Shown in pieces: positions 1 through 9,583 of a stretch of 34,870 nucleotides of DNA. Position numbers and translations under genes: made by a program. The first letter of the stretch is position 1, and every line of letters starts with the position of its first letter. The stretch covers positions 1 through 34,870 of IMG/VR virus record IMGVR_UViG_3300050343_000054. The stretch is one strand, 5' to 3'. The notes beneath the pieces were generated by a model. The model saw only the letters and a list, made by a program, of their open reading frames with translations, had not been told where the DNA came from and did not search any database. The DNA is from a virus.

Positions 1-547
1 TATACCAGCACCTAATGTTTTTGACGAAGAAGCATTAAGAAAAGAACTTATGGAAGATATTAGAGGCAGTATTAATATACCGCAAATGCCTGATTTATCT
101 GGCTTAGCTAGACTAGAAGATATACCACAATACCAAGCACCTGATTTATCTGGTTTTGCAAGGTTAGAAGATATACCAACAATGCCTACTTTTGACCAAG
201 AAGCATTAAGAAAAGAACTTATGGAAGATATGAGAGGAAGTATTAATATTCCTGATATAAGCGGTCTTGCTAGGCTAGAAGATATACCAAGTTTTGACCC
301 AAGCGTTTTAAAGCAAGATATATTAATGTCTATACCACAACAACAAGTTCCAGATGTTTCTAAATTTGTAACACAAGATGATATATCTAAAGCTATAGCT
401 GGTATTGATATGCCAACTTTCCAACAACCAGATTTATCTGCTTATGACACAAGACTTGCACAACTAGAAGAACAACTTGCTGGTTTTAAACAACCAACTG
501 GCGGTAGATTTTCTGTAGATCAACAATTGCCTATGGGATTATTTTAA
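1..547 (+). CDS. Repeat-rich phage protein, C-terminal part (gene crosses the contig ends)
   Basis: This is the 3' part of a gene whose start is at 34131. The last two bases of the window plus base 1 form a GAT codon and the frame continues without a stop to TAA at 545-547, giving about 428 residues in total. The visible part is built of repeats with the core LARLEDIP preceded by PDLSG, separated by segments such as EEALRKELMEDIRGSINIP. It has no signal peptide or membrane segment, and few aromatic residues and no cysteines. It sits just after the lysis genes and before the scaffold and capsid genes. I do not recognise a characterised family. Repeats of this kind suggest an elongated structural or protein-interaction role, possibly a virion or assembly protein, but that is inference. 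The ATG at 50 is only an internal methionine. Confidence 0.75.
   Translation, partial: IPAPNVFDEEALRKELMEDIRGSINIPQMPDLSGLARLEDIPQYQAPDLSGFARLEDIPTMPTFDQEALRKELMEDMRGSINIPDISGLARLEDIPSFDPSVLKQDILMSIPQQQVPDVSKFVTQDDISKAIAGIDMPTFQQPDLSAYDTRLAQLEEQLAGFKQPTGGRFSVDQQLPMGLF
19..249 (+). repeat. Direct DNA repeat, 171-bp period
   Basis: Bases 19-78 and 190-249 are almost identical (three or so mismatches), giving a 171-bp (57-codon) period inside the repeat protein gene. Shorter copies encoding the PDLSG...LEDIP unit lie between them and at the right end of the window. A repeat at the contig cut is a typical place for an assembler to open a circular sequence. Confidence 0.8.
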
Positions 548-813
548 TGTCAGTATCACACGAAGAAGTAGTTAAAGCTGCACAAGCAGAACAAATATTA
601 ACCTCAGAAGTTTTTAAAGAAGCAATAGAAAATCTTAAAAACGAATACATTACTCATTGGTTAAACTCAAGAGAGATAGATGATGTTAATGCTAGAGAAG
701 ATATCCACAGATCATTATTACTATTACCAGAGGTTGAAAGACATCTGCGCATCATTGCTGAGAAAGGCAAACTTACAAAAGCTAATATAAACAAAATTAG
801 AAATATTGGTTAA
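547..813 (+). CDS. Conserved small phage protein, unknown function (88 aa)
   Basis: The ATG overlaps the TAA of the repeat-protein gene by one base, indicating translational coupling. The product is a charged, predominantly helical protein with a segment resembling EYITHWLNS followed by an REDIHRSLLLLPEVERHLR stretch, a pattern I associate with small unnamed proteins found near the portal and scaffold genes of many podoviruses. No catalytic motif, metal site or membrane segment is visible. The position between the repeat protein and the scaffold suggests a role in head assembly or morphogenesis, but no function can be assigned. Confidence 0.8.
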   Translation: MSVSHEEVVKAAQAEQILTSEVFKEAIENLKNEYITHWLNSREIDDVNAREDIHRSLLLLPEVERHLRIIAEKGKLTKANINKIRNIG

Positions 814-874
814 ACCTTCCCTTTTTACACATTATTAAGCTAAAATACTCTTAAATACATAAGGAGTATTTATT

Positions 875-1888
875 ATGGCAATAACGGATAAACCGACTGC
901 TTTACAAACTGATAAGGAAGTTACTACTTCGATGTTTGAAAGTTTCTTAACCCCTGAAGAGGATAAGGTTGAAGATGCAGTCACAGAAACAGAAGAAGTA
1001 ACACAAGAAGAAGTCCTTGAAGAAGAACCTGAAGTATCTGAAGATCTTGAAGAAGATGTAGAAGATGACGAAGAGTTTGATGATGAGGACGAAGAACTGG
1101 ATGAAGAACAAACCGATGTTGAAGAGGAAGCCTTGCAACCTCAGACATTTACAGTAAAAGTAGATGGTCAAGAAGTAGAGGTCACGCAAGACGAACTCGT
1201 CAACGGATATTCTCGTCAGCAAGATTATACGCGTAAAACACAAGAACTCTCTCAACAAAGTAAAACTATTGAGCAGCAGCAAGCAAGAGTTAGCGCAAAG
1301 AGATGCGATTTATTCGCAGTTGTTACCGAAGATGGAAGCCCAATTAAAGGGCGAATTGGCTAACGAACCAGATTGGAACACTTTGTACGAAGATGATCCT
1401 GTTGGGTATGTTCGCGAAAAACAGCTTTGGGATGAAAAGAAAGAAAAGCTTAGTGCTGTAAGTGCTGAACAACAAAGACTTCAACAAGAAGCCTTGGTTA
1501 AACAGCAAACACAAATTCAACAATTTGTTGAATACGGTAATCAAAAGCTTCTTGAAATAATCCCTGAATGGCAAAACCAAGAGGTTGCTCAAAAAGAAAA
1601 AGCTGCTATTAGTGAATATGCTGTAATGTCTTTAGGTTACACACCTCAAGAAATGGACAACAGGTTTATGATTATCGTGCTTTGCTTGGTTTAAGAAATG
1701 CTTGGTTAAACTCTAAAACAGTTGAAGCCACAAAGAAAAAACCAACACAAAAAGCACCAGCAAGAGTGGCTAGACCTGGAACTACTAACCGACCTAAATC
1801 GGCAGCACCTGTGAAAAAAGCAAAACAAAGGTTAGCTAAATCTGGAAAAGTCCAAGATGCAGCTAAAGTTTTTGAACAATTAATTTAA
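875..1888 (+). CDS. Acidic scaffold-like protein, frame broken twice
   Basis: The start ATG has a strong ribosome site (AAGGAG, bases 861-866). The N-terminal half is extremely acidic (long Glu/Asp runs, residues about 35-90), followed by TFTVKVDGQEVEVTQDELV, a YSRQQDYTRKTQE segment and a Gln/Glu coiled-coil region, ending in a basic Lys/Ala/Pro tail (KKPTQKAPAR...KVFEQLI). This order, directly upstream of the major capsid gene, is typical of podovirus scaffolding proteins that shape the procapsid. The frame shifts near 1275-1290 (apparently one extra base) and near 1665-1672 (one missing base, perhaps an A before GGTTTATGATTATCG). After repair the protein is about 335 residues. The breaks look like sequencing errors, because coding quality is continuous across all three frames. 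Confidence 0.8.
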
Positions 1889-1908
1889 AATTTTATAAGG
1901 AATATAAA

Positions 1909-2845
1909 ATGGCTAAAGTAACTAACGCATTTGACACATATTCGGCGACAGCTGACAGAGAAGATTTAAGTAATATCATTTACAACATCTCTCCAATGCA
2001 AACTCCGTTTATGTCATCAATCGGAAAAAGAAATATTAAAAACGTAGTGTTTGATTGGCAAACAGAAGCTCTTACCTACTCCAGTGCTGCTGGACAGGTT
2101 AGAAGGTTTTGAACTTATCAAGATCTAGCTTCTGTTGCGACAACTAGAGTAAGTAACGTTGCAATGATCTCAAAAAGAGATGCAACTGTAACTGGCTCAC
2201 AAGAGCTTCAGACCCAGCTGGTAAGAGATCAGAAATGGCTCATCAACTAGCTATTATGTCTAAAGCATCTGAAAAGAGATATGGAAGAAGCTCTTATGTC
2301 AAAAGGTGCTAAAACAACTGGTGACGCTACAACTGCTAGGGTAACTGGTGGTTTTGAATCTTGGCTAACATCTAACGTTCCAGAGGCTGGTGGATCAGGT
2401 ACTGGTGGCGGAGCTGCTCCAGTTGACGGAACTCAAAGAGACTTTAACAGAAGACCTTTTAAAAGGTGTTTTACAAACTATGTTTGGTAATGGTGGAGAG
2501 CCTTCAATGGCAATTTGTGGCCCACATAACAAACAAGTTATCTCTGGTTTCACAGGTAGATCTCAAGCTAGACAAATGATTGATGCAAATACTGTAGAAG
2601 CTTCAGTATCTATTTACTCTTCTGACTTTGGTGAACTAAAAATCGTTCCATCAAACAGATCAAGAGAAAGATCATTATTATTGGTAGATCCAGAGTTTGC
2701 TAAAGTATCTTACTTAAGAGACTTTAAAACTGTTGATATTGCTACAATAGGTGATGCAGTCACTAAAATGATTGTTGTTGAGTATGGATTAGAAGTATCT
2801 AACGAAGCTGCTCATGGAATCGTTGCTGACTTAAACGAATCATAA
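1909..2845 (+). CDS. Major capsid protein, several frame breaks
   Basis: A ribosome site (AAGGAA, 1897-1902) precedes ATG. The start REDLSNIIYNISPMQTPFMS, then FDWQTEAL, VSNVAMISKRDATVTGSQE, RRDMEEALM-like and a C-terminal SSDFGELKIVPSNR...LLLVDPEFAKVSYLRDF segment match the widespread HK97-fold capsid family of marine podoviruses and P22/T7-like relatives (family knowledge). Length after repair is about 310 residues, normal for this family. Frame changes are needed near 2095-2130, 2195-2235, 2260-2280, and 2446 (an extra A in GACTTTAACAGAAG). The gene follows the scaffold and ends just before a strong terminator, fitting high expression. Confidence 0.88.
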
Positions 2846-2862
2846 GTTTAGTTAATAAGCTT

Positions 2863-2891
2863 AAAGGGATGTTTCGGCATCCCTTTTTTTT
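2863..2891 (+). terminator. Rho-independent terminator after the capsid gene
   Basis: A perfect 9-bp stem AAAGGGATG / CATCCCTTT (2863-2871 with 2878-2886), loop TTTCGG, followed by a run of T. It lies 18 bases after the capsid stop. A TGCTAAAAT element (2893-2901), resembling an extended -10 box, follows directly and could restart transcription, but its ATG is only 7 bases further on. Confidence 0.9.
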
Positions 2892-2908
2892 GTGCTAAAA
2901 TCTACACA

Positions 2909-3198
2909 TGGCAAAAGAACATGTTATAGATCATAAGAAAGGTTTTACGAGTTGTATTCGCAACAGAAGATGATAAAGTTGTTTATCACACAAAACAGGA
3001 CATACAAGCCCGTTTAGAACATGTAAAAAATTATCTGAATATACACCAGGTAAAGATTTACGCCATGTAGCAGAAGTACCAATGGTAGTATATCAAAGAG
3101 CAGTCCGAGAAGGATGGGCGCAAGATTCTGAGCAATGGAAGAAATGGCTAAACAATTCAGACAACAAACCATTTAGAACATGGCAAGGTAAAGTATGA
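2909..3198 (+). CDS. Small phage protein after capsid, unknown function (frame broken)
   Basis: Reading starts MAKEHVIDHKKGF and, after small frame corrections near 2945-2955 and 3005-3030, continues as VVFATEDDKVVYHTKQDIQ..., KLSEYTPGKDLRHVAEVP and PMVVYQRAVREGWAQDSEQW to a stop that overlaps the next start (ATGA, 3195-3198). The corrected product is about 96 residues, soluble, with no metal site. Small proteins of this type with a conserved GKDLRHVAEVP and AVREGW segment lie between capsid and adaptor in several podoviruses as far as I recall. Its role is unknown; the position suggests head completion or virion decoration. Confidence 0.65.
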
Positions 3199-3819
3199 CA
3201 TACGCAGAATTAAAAACTAATATTGCAAATTTCTTAAACAGGTCAGATTTAACAGACCATTAGACTTTTTTATTGATAGCAACAGAATCAGAATTTAATA
3301 GAAGATTAAGGGTTAAAGACATGATTAAAAGTGCAACTGCTACAGCAGATGGACAATACATGAGCTTACCAACTGATTGGTTAGAAGCTATTAACATAGA
3401 AATAACATCAAATGACTTTAGACCATTATTTCAACAATCTATAGAATCACTAGATGTATATAGAAAAGCAAATAATAATGTTACTGGTCAACCAATTTAT
3501 TATGCATTGTAGATAATTCATTAGAATTAGCACCTACCCCTGATGCAAGTTATACGCTACAATTAACATACTATGGCACTATAGATGCGTTAAGCAGATT
3601 CTAATACAACGAACTTTGTTATCCACAGGATATCCAGATGCTTACTTATATGGTGCTTTAAAACACGCTTCTATCTATTTAATGGAAGATGAAAGAGTGC
3701 CGTTATTTACAGCACAGTTTGAAAAAGCATTAGAAGAAATGAGAATAGAACAAGAGAAAGCAGAATTTGGCAAAGGATCTTTAATGCAAAGAAGAAGAAC
3801 TTATGGCAAAGTCTGGTAA
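3195..3819 (+). CDS. Head-tail adaptor-like protein (frame broken)
   Basis: The start overlaps the previous stop by ATGA. The product opens MTYAELKTNIANFLNRSDLT, then ATESEFNRRLRVKDM, SLPTDWLEAINIEI, YYGTIDAL, LSTGYPDAYLYGALKHASIY and ends in QRRRTYGKVW. This arrangement, a helical bundle with an FI-ATESEFNRRLR core and a YPD-YLYGAL-HA segment, is that of podovirus head-to-tail adaptor (connector) proteins such as those binding under the portal. Frames shift near 3255-3262, 3505-3515 and 3590-3605. Corrected length is about 208 residues, normal for the family. The assignment rests on sequence resemblance and gene order (capsid, adaptor, tail). Confidence 0.7.
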
Positions 3820-3855
3820 AAACATTTATTATTGGAATAATAATTAGGAGACAAT

Positions 3856-4251
3856 ATGGCTGGATTTAGTGATTATTTAGAAGATAAAGTATTAGACCAT
3901 GTATTTGGTGGTAAGTGCTTATACAGCACCAACAACACATATGTTGCTTTATATACTGTAGCACCTACTGATACTGGTGGTGGTACTGAAGTAACTGGTG
4001 GATCATATGCAAGACAAACCTCAGGAGCTTTTACTGTTTCTGGTACAAACCCTACAACAGCAACTAATTCAGCTGCAATAGAATATCCAACAGCTACAGC
4101 TGATTATGGAACTGTAGTTGCAGTTGGTATTTTAGATGCTTCTTCAAGTGGTAATTTATTAGCATATGCAAACTTAACAACATCTAAAACTGTAAGCACA
4201 GGAGATGTATTTAGATTTGACGCTGGCGATTTAGATATAACATTAGCTTAA
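3856..4251 (+). CDS. Conserved phage tail or virion protein (131 aa)
   Basis: A ribosome site (TTAGGAGA, 3843-3850) precedes ATG. The N-terminus MAGFSDYLEDKVLDHVFGG and the YVALYT...PTDTGGGTEV...GGSYARQ pattern belong to a common phage family usually found among tail or baseplate genes, beta-rich and without catalytic residues. Residues 19-31 (GKCLYSTNNTY) look out of frame: reading 3913-3940 one base over gives SAYTAPTTH, which is what relatives carry. So the intact frame probably hides a pair of compensating indels. Function is structural by context; the exact position in the virion is unknown. Confidence 0.75.
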   Translation: MAGFSDYLEDKVLDHVFGGKCLYSTNNTYVALYTVAPTDTGGGTEVTGGSYARQTSGAFTVSGTNPTTATNSAAIEYPTATADYGTVVAVGILDASSSGNLLAYANLTTSKTVSTGDVFRFDAGDLDITLA

Positions 4252-4255
4252 TACC

Positions 4256-5158
4256 ATGGCCTCAGTAGGCTATGGTCTATATACATACGGGAAGTCCAAC
4301 TATGGAACTCCCGTTTATCATTTTGGTGCTGCAACAATACAAGCATCATCAGGTTTTACAGCTGAATCATCAGTACAAAAACTAGCTAGTGCAACATCTG
4401 CACAAACCTCTGACCTTAATGCGGTAGGTCATAAAATTAATTTAGGAGCAGCAACATCTGCTGCAACATCAGGATTTACTTCAGTTGGTCATAAGATAAA
4501 CCTTGGTGCATCAACCATAGCAGGAGTATCTTCTGCAACAGCAATAGGTAGACAAATAGATCGCGGACAAGCGATTATTAATGCAGTATCTAGTGCTACT
4601 GCTACTGGCAGACAAATAGATAGGGGTGTTGCAACTATATCAGCAACATCTGGATTTACAGCTGTTGGTACACAAATAGATTTAGGATCTGCAACTATAG
4701 CTTCTACATCTAGTGTAACCGCAGTACCAACAAAGATAGTACCAGGTGCATCAACCATAACTGCATCAAGCAGTATGACAGCTACAGGTCACCAAATAGA
4801 CCGTGGTGTAGTCTTTGGACCAGCAGTATCAGACATGACTGCTACTGGTAGGTTTACTATAAGCGCTGTTGCCACATTAGAAGCTGTAAGTGGATTTGAT
4901 GCAGTAGGACATCAGATAGATAGAGCATCATCTACAATTACACAATTAAGTGGATTTAATGCTATTGGTAGTCTAAAATGGGAAGATATAATTGTTCCTG
5001 ATGAAACATGGACAGAACAAGATATAATAGCCGATACCTGGACAAACCAAGCGAATCCAGATACATCATGGACAGATTTACAAACAAGTACAACATGGAC
5101 CGATCAATCTAATCCATCTACTACTTGGAATGAATTAGGCGAACAAGACGCAGCTTAA
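4256..5158 (+). CDS. Beta-repeat tail-associated protein (300 aa)
   Basis: After a short GYGLYTYGKSNYGTP opening the protein consists of about ten repeats of 23-26 residues, each of the form ATI(x)A(x)SGFTA(x)G(x)QIDLG, i.e. short alternating beta strands with Ala/Ser/Thr. The last 60 residues change to a Trp/Thr pattern with TWT and TTW every 9-12 residues. There is no signal peptide. It starts 4 bases after the preceding stop and is followed by the fibre gene, so it belongs to the tail module. The repeats would suit an elongated beta structure or receptor-binding accessory. No named family is recognised. Confidence 0.7.
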   Translation: MASVGYGLYTYGKSNYGTPVYHFGAATIQASSGFTAESSVQKLASATSAQTSDLNAVGHKINLGAATSAATSGFTSVGHKINLGASTIAGVSSATAIGRQIDRGQAIINAVSSATATGRQIDRGVATISATSGFTAVGTQIDLGSATIASTSSVTAVPTKIVPGASTITASSSMTATGHQIDRGVVFGPAVSDMTATGRFTISAVATLEAVSGFDAVGHQIDRASSTITQLSGFNAIGSLKWEDIIVPDETWTEQDIIADTWTNQANPDTSWTDLQTSTTWTDQSNPSTTWNELGEQDAA

Positions 5159-5170
5159 AGGAATTTTTTT

Positions 5171-7022
5171 ATGGCAGATACATTTACAACGAATTTAAAC
5201 TTAACCAAACCAGAAGTAGGAGCATCCACAGATACCTGGGGTACAAAGATAAACAATGATCTTGATACAGTAGACGGTTTATTTAGCTCTACTGGTACTT
5301 CAGTAGCTATGAACTTAGACGGAGCAGTTATAGATAGCTCTGTCATTGGTGGTACTACAGCAGCAGCTGGATCATTTACGACTTTATCAGCAAGCACATC
5401 TATTACAGGTAACTTAACAGGTAATGTTACTGGAACAATTTTAACAGCAGCTCAACCTAATATTACAAGTGTTGGTACGCTTACAGGTTTAAACGTTGCA
5501 GGAACTCCAACCTTTGATGGTTTGACTGTTGATGGTGATGCTTCTATTTCATCAGCAAATGCAAGATTACGATTATTTGAAACAGATACTACTAATTTAA
5601 ACACTCAATTTCAAAATCAAGCTGGTGACTTTTTTATAAAAACAATTCCTGATAATGCTTCATCATCTACATCAAGATTTGGAATTGACCACGCAACAGG
5701 AGACATCTCCTTCTACAACACAGCAGGAACTAGTCAAGCTTTATTCTGGGATGCAAGTGCTGAATCGCTTGGAATTGGAACGACTAGTCCATCATCACCA
5801 CTAGAAGTAAGATGTGATTCAAATAACAGAGGTATATCTATAGTTGAGCAAGGTGTTGGTACTGAAACTTGGAAGCTAGGTGTTAATACTGATGGTGATT
5901 TAATATTCTTAGATTCTCTTGATACAACTGCATCTGTTACTTTCCAAGATGGAACAGGTTATGTTGGAATTGGAACTGATAATCCTAACCAATTATTACA
6001 CCTAGATAACTCATCTTCATCATCTGATAGTGCTGGTATTAGAATTATATCAGGTACAGCAGGTTCAGCTAGGATTCTGCTTGGCGATACTGGTTATGGT
6101 GCAAGAGGAAGAGTCACATACGATAATTCTGATGATTCTTTACAATTATGGGGAGCTGATAGTACTACTTCAACAGAAAGAATGCGTATTGATTCTTCTA
6201 GGCAACGTTGGTATTGGAACTAGTAGTCCTAGTGGTGGTGCAGTTGGTGGTAAAGTTTTACATCTTGTTAATTCAGGTGGTACAGCATCAGTAAGAGTTG
6301 ATAGAAGTGATAGTACAACTGCTGGAACTATATCTTTACTAGATGCTAATAGTACACATGGATTGTATGGTACTGGTAGTAAGCCTATGGCATTCTCTAC
6401 TAATTCAACAGAAAAAATGCGTATTGATTCTTCAGGTGCCGTTGGCATAGGACAAGTTCCTGAAACAGCAAGATTTTCAGGACATGATATTTTACAAGTC
6501 GGTGGAAGGGCAACATTCTTAGGAAACGATACTGTTTCATCTACAGGTCAAACAGCACTATTAGATAATCTTTATTATGACGCAAGTGGAAATTTCCAAC
6601 ACAGAGGAGATTCTCGTGGTGTTGCAATGCAGTTTGTTGAAGGTCAAGTAATTTTTTCAAATTCAAACCAAACAACAGGGACTCCAACAGTATCAGAAAG
6701 AATGCGTATTGATGCATCAGGCAACTTGTTGGTGGGTAAGAGTTCTTCTAGTATTACAAATACAGGTACAACTTTTGAAGCAGGTGGTCGTTTCTTTACA
6801 ACAGCAAATGGGCAAGAAGCTGCTATTTTAAATCGTCAAACATCTGACGGAGACATTCTGCTATTTCGTAAAGATAATACAACAGCAGTTGGAAGTATTG
6901 GTGTTGTTAGTAGTAATAACTTAAAAATACATAGCACACAGTCAGGTCATTCAGGCGTGTCTTTTGGTACAGGAATAGTATACGCAACAGATAATTCAGG
7001 AGATGCTACCAATGGTGCCTGA
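5171..7022 (+). CDS. Tail fibre protein (frame broken at about 6197)
   Basis: A ribosome site (AAAGGAAT, 5157-5164) precedes ATG. The N-terminus MADTFTTNLNLTKPEVGAS-TWG-KIN-DLD-VD is the standard virion-attachment start of marine phage fibres, followed by GNLTGNVTGT, ITSVGTLTGLNV and many VGIGT-SP / ERMRIDSSG units that make a trimeric beta shaft. The frame changes near 6197, where one extra base in GATTCTTCTAGGCAACG interrupts a normal RIDSSGNVGIGTSSP unit. Corrected length is about 617 residues. The protein stops at 7020-7022 without the usual C-terminal peptidase S74 chaperone or YRFKDLYLS signature, so the true C-terminus could be hidden by another indel near 7010-7040. It should determine host recognition. 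Confidence 0.85.
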
Positions 7023-7086
7023 GAGGTTGTTTAATTGTTTAACTAATATACCTAGTGGATTCTAGGTACGGACATAGGAGAAAAAA

Positions 7087-7371
7087 ATGGCAATAACAAA
7101 AGAAATAATAGAAGATAAAATAGAAATTGTAGGAGACTACAAAACTATACAAGTAAGAACAGCTACAGTCATCAAAGAAGATGGCGTAGAGCTTTCAAGG
7201 TCTTTTCATAGACACGCATTAGAATGTGTAAGCTCTGTAAAGAATGATGACGATAGTTGGACTCATACAGATACAGACGTATCTGGAGAGTCTACAGAGG
7301 TTCAAGGTATAGCTACAGCAGTATGGACAACAACAGTCAAGAACGCTAAAAAAGCAGCTAACGAAGCATAA
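7087..7371 (+). CDS. Conserved small phage protein, unknown function (94 aa)
   Basis: It has a good ribosome site (ATAGGAG, 7075-7081). The product begins MAITKEIIEDKIEIVGDYKTIQVRTATVI and carries SRSFHRHALEC; it ends in an Ala/Lys helix. Short proteins with this beta-rich start are common directly after fibre genes in marine phages and in myoviruses, with no assigned role that I know. It is soluble and has no metal or catalytic motif. Position suggests a tail-associated or assembly factor; I cannot go further. Confidence 0.75.
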   Translation: MAITKEIIEDKIEIVGDYKTIQVRTATVIKEDGVELSRSFHRHALECVSSVKNDDDSWTHTDTDVSGESTEVQGIATAVWTTTVKNAKKAANEA

Positions 7372-7373
7372 TC

Positions 7374-8861
7374 AAGAACGGTACTGACTACGCTAACAAA
7401 GGACGTTGGGTAGATGGTGATTTAGTACGTTTCGAAAATGGTTATCTTAAAACCTATTGGTGGTTGGACAAACTTTGAAAATACTACTTTAGCAGGCACT
7501 CCTATAGCCATGTATTCATATAGAACTAATGACGGAGAAAAGGTTTTAGCAGTTGGCACTAGAAGCAAAGGTCTATGTATTTTATGAATGATGCTTGGAT
7601 AGATATCACACCATCGGGTTTTGTTGGTGATATCTGTAAATACATCAAATGGCTATGGTACATACGATTATGACGGTGAAGAAGATTATGGAGATGCAAG
7701 ATCATCATCTACACTAGCACTTAAAGTAGATCATTTCTCATTTGATAACTGGGGAGAGCATTTAGTATTTTGTTGTTCTAGTGACGGTAAAATATATCAA
7801 TGGCGACCAGATGCAGGTTCAGGATCACCAGATACTATAGCTACACAAATAAGTAACTCTCCAATAGGCTGTCAGGCTATTATAGTAAGTAATGAAAGAC
7901 ACTTGGTAGCTATTGGTTCATACAGCAGATCCTAAGAAAGAGTATCTGGAGTCAGATAGAGAAGATAATACTAACTGGACATCTACAGCTAGAAATACAG
8001 CAGGTGATTTACAAATACCAACAGGTGGTAGAGCTTTATGCAGTTAAATGGCAAAACGCGTTATTATATTTACAGATATTGGTATTAATAGAATGTATTA
8101 TGTAGGCTCACCTTTTGTATATGGTATACAAGACGCTGGAGTAAACTGTAAAGCTATCAGTCCAAGAGGCATAGTATGCTTCTGGTGACTTCTTATCTTG
8201 GATTGGTGAAAACTCATTCTTTACATTCGATGGTACTGTTAAAAGAACTTAAATCGATGTGCATGATTTTATTTTTGATAACATAAAGTCTAGTACACCA
8301 AGAAAATACTTTTGGTACACACAATCGTAGACTTTAATGAGATATGGTGGTTTTTCCCAGTAGGGGATGACTACCAATCAACACCAAACAAATATGTTAT
8401 TTGGAATTACTTAGATAACGTATGGTCTATAGGATCAATGGATAGAACATGTTGGATTGACCAAGGTGTATTTGATTACCCATTAGCATGTGATTCAAGC
8501 GGTAATGTATACGAGCATGACAAAACCATTATTTGACTCACCAGGCATAGGCAATCAAGTGCCATTTTGTACAAGCGCACCTATAGAGATAGGCAATGGC
8601 GATAGAGTATGTACAAGTGTAATCAGATTATTCCAGATGAAGAAGCTGCAACATTACCAGGCATAACAGTAGGATTTACAGGTAAGTTTACACCGCTTAG
8701 GTGCAGAAACAGATTTTGGTAACTTTACCTTTGAAACAGATGGATATACAGATGCAAGGTTTAGCGCAAGACAAGTACAAATGAAAGTAACAGGATCTTT
8801 AACAGAAGACTTCCAAGTTGGAGTTATAAGAGTAGATGGTAAACAAAGAGGTAGAAGATGA
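7374..8861 (+). CDS. Tail nozzle or hub-like protein, heavily frame-broken
   Basis: Pieces in changing frames join into one protein of about 495 residues: KNGTDYANKGRWVDGDLVRFENG, LKPIGGWTNFENT, MYSYRTNDGEKVLAVGT, GYGTYDYDGE, DNWGEHLVFCCSSDGKIYQW, NTAGDLQIPTGGRALYAVKW, LIFTDIGINRMYYVGSPFVYG, EIWWFFPVGDDYQSTPNKYV, WNYLDNVWSIGSMDRTCW, and a C-terminal VGFTGKFTPLGAETDFGNF domain. Repeated WxxxxxG beta blades and the position between fibre and ejection genes fit the tail hub/nozzle class (P22 gp10-like or T7 gp12-like); this is inference without a profile search. At least eight frame changes are needed (near 7440, 7575, 7625, 7920-7950, 8035, 8175, 8250-8310, 8520 and 8690). The true start codon is not visible near 7371; an indel probably destroyed it. 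Confidence 0.6.
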
Positions 8862-9223
8862 TATCTCCAGAAAGCAAAAGCCAATATATACAAAGAGTTA
8901 CTAATGCAAAAGTAGACTTAAAACTACTAACTTAACAACTATATATACAGCACCATGGTGATGAGTTTGATTTTGCAATAATAGAATCTATTTTGGTATG
9001 TGACCATGACAACCAACAAACCAACGTAGACCTTTCTATTACCTCTGGATGCAGATACTACTTCCACATATTTAAAGAACATAACATAACTGCACATGCA
9101 ACTGATGAATTATTAACCAGAGACTTAGTTATTAATCAAGCTGGCGAGTATGTAAAAATACAAGCTAATCCATGCAAATTTAACATGTATGCAAGCCTAG
9201 TAGAGTATGCAAAAGGCGATTAA
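8858..9223 (+). CDS. Small phage tail-region protein, unknown function (frame broken)
   Basis: The ATG overlaps the preceding TGA (ATGA, 8858-8861). After correction near 8925-8935 and 8952-8960 the product reads MISPESKSQYIQRVTNAKVDL..TTIYTAPHGDEFDFAIIESILV and then CDHDNQQTNVDLSI..., ending in a YASLVEYAKGD tail, about 120 residues. The beta-rich pattern around TTIYTAP resembles a small family seen next to tail hub genes in marine podoviruses. It contains no signal peptide or catalytic motif. A virion or assembly role is inferred from place only. Confidence 0.65.
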
Positions 9224-9583
9224 TGAAAGCTGGCAAGAGGAATGGATAAGAACCAAACCTCTTATAGCAAAAGCGGTTAAACATCAAGATGCCTATACAA
9301 TTGATGACATAGAAGATAAAATAAGAGAAGGAATATTCCTACTTTGGGCTAGCAAAATGCAGCATTTGTAACAGAGTTTGTAGTATATCCACAGCACACC
9401 GCAATGAACTTACTCTTTTGTGGTGGTGACTATAAAGAATTAGAGGCGATGTTGCCACACATAGAAGAGTACGCAAAGAAATGTGGCATAAAAAGGCTTT
9501 ACGGTGGTGGCAGAAAAGGATGGACAAGAAAGCTTAAACATCTTGGATTTGTAACAGAACATTTAATTAGAAAAGATTTATGA
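9223..9583 (+). CDS. GNAT-like phage protein (frame broken)
   Basis: Start and preceding stop share TAATG. A T seems missing at about 9230; correction gives MKAWQEEWIRTKPLIAKAV, then TIDDIEDKIREGIFLLWASK, AFVTEFVVYP, NLLFCGGDYKELEAMLPHI and YGGGRKGWTRKLKHLGF, with a second shift near 9350. The order (Leu-Trp beta hairpin, FCGG turn, helix, GRKGWTRKL---GF) matches small acyltransferase-fold proteins widely encoded before the internal virion proteins of podoviruses. I see no proof that it binds acetyl-CoA; it may be a structural derivative of that fold. It overlaps the next gene by ATGA. Confidence 0.6.

Noticed and set aside
947-1282. Minus-strand open frame with hydrophobic composition
   Set aside because: It is the antisense of a Glu/Asp-rich region (GAA/GAT reads as TTC/ATC), a common artefact.
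1275-1700. Programmed frameshifting in the scaffold gene
   Set aside because: The shifts go in opposite directions, have no slippery sequence or structure, and similar breaks occur in about twenty genes; sequencing error explains all.
4489-4758. Minus-strand open frame within the beta-repeat tail gene
   Set aside because: Antisense of a repetitive coding region, no ribosome site, no independent support.
4300-4980. CRISPR array because of regular repeats
   Set aside because: The repeats are imperfect, in frame, of variable length (69-78 bases) and code for beta strands.
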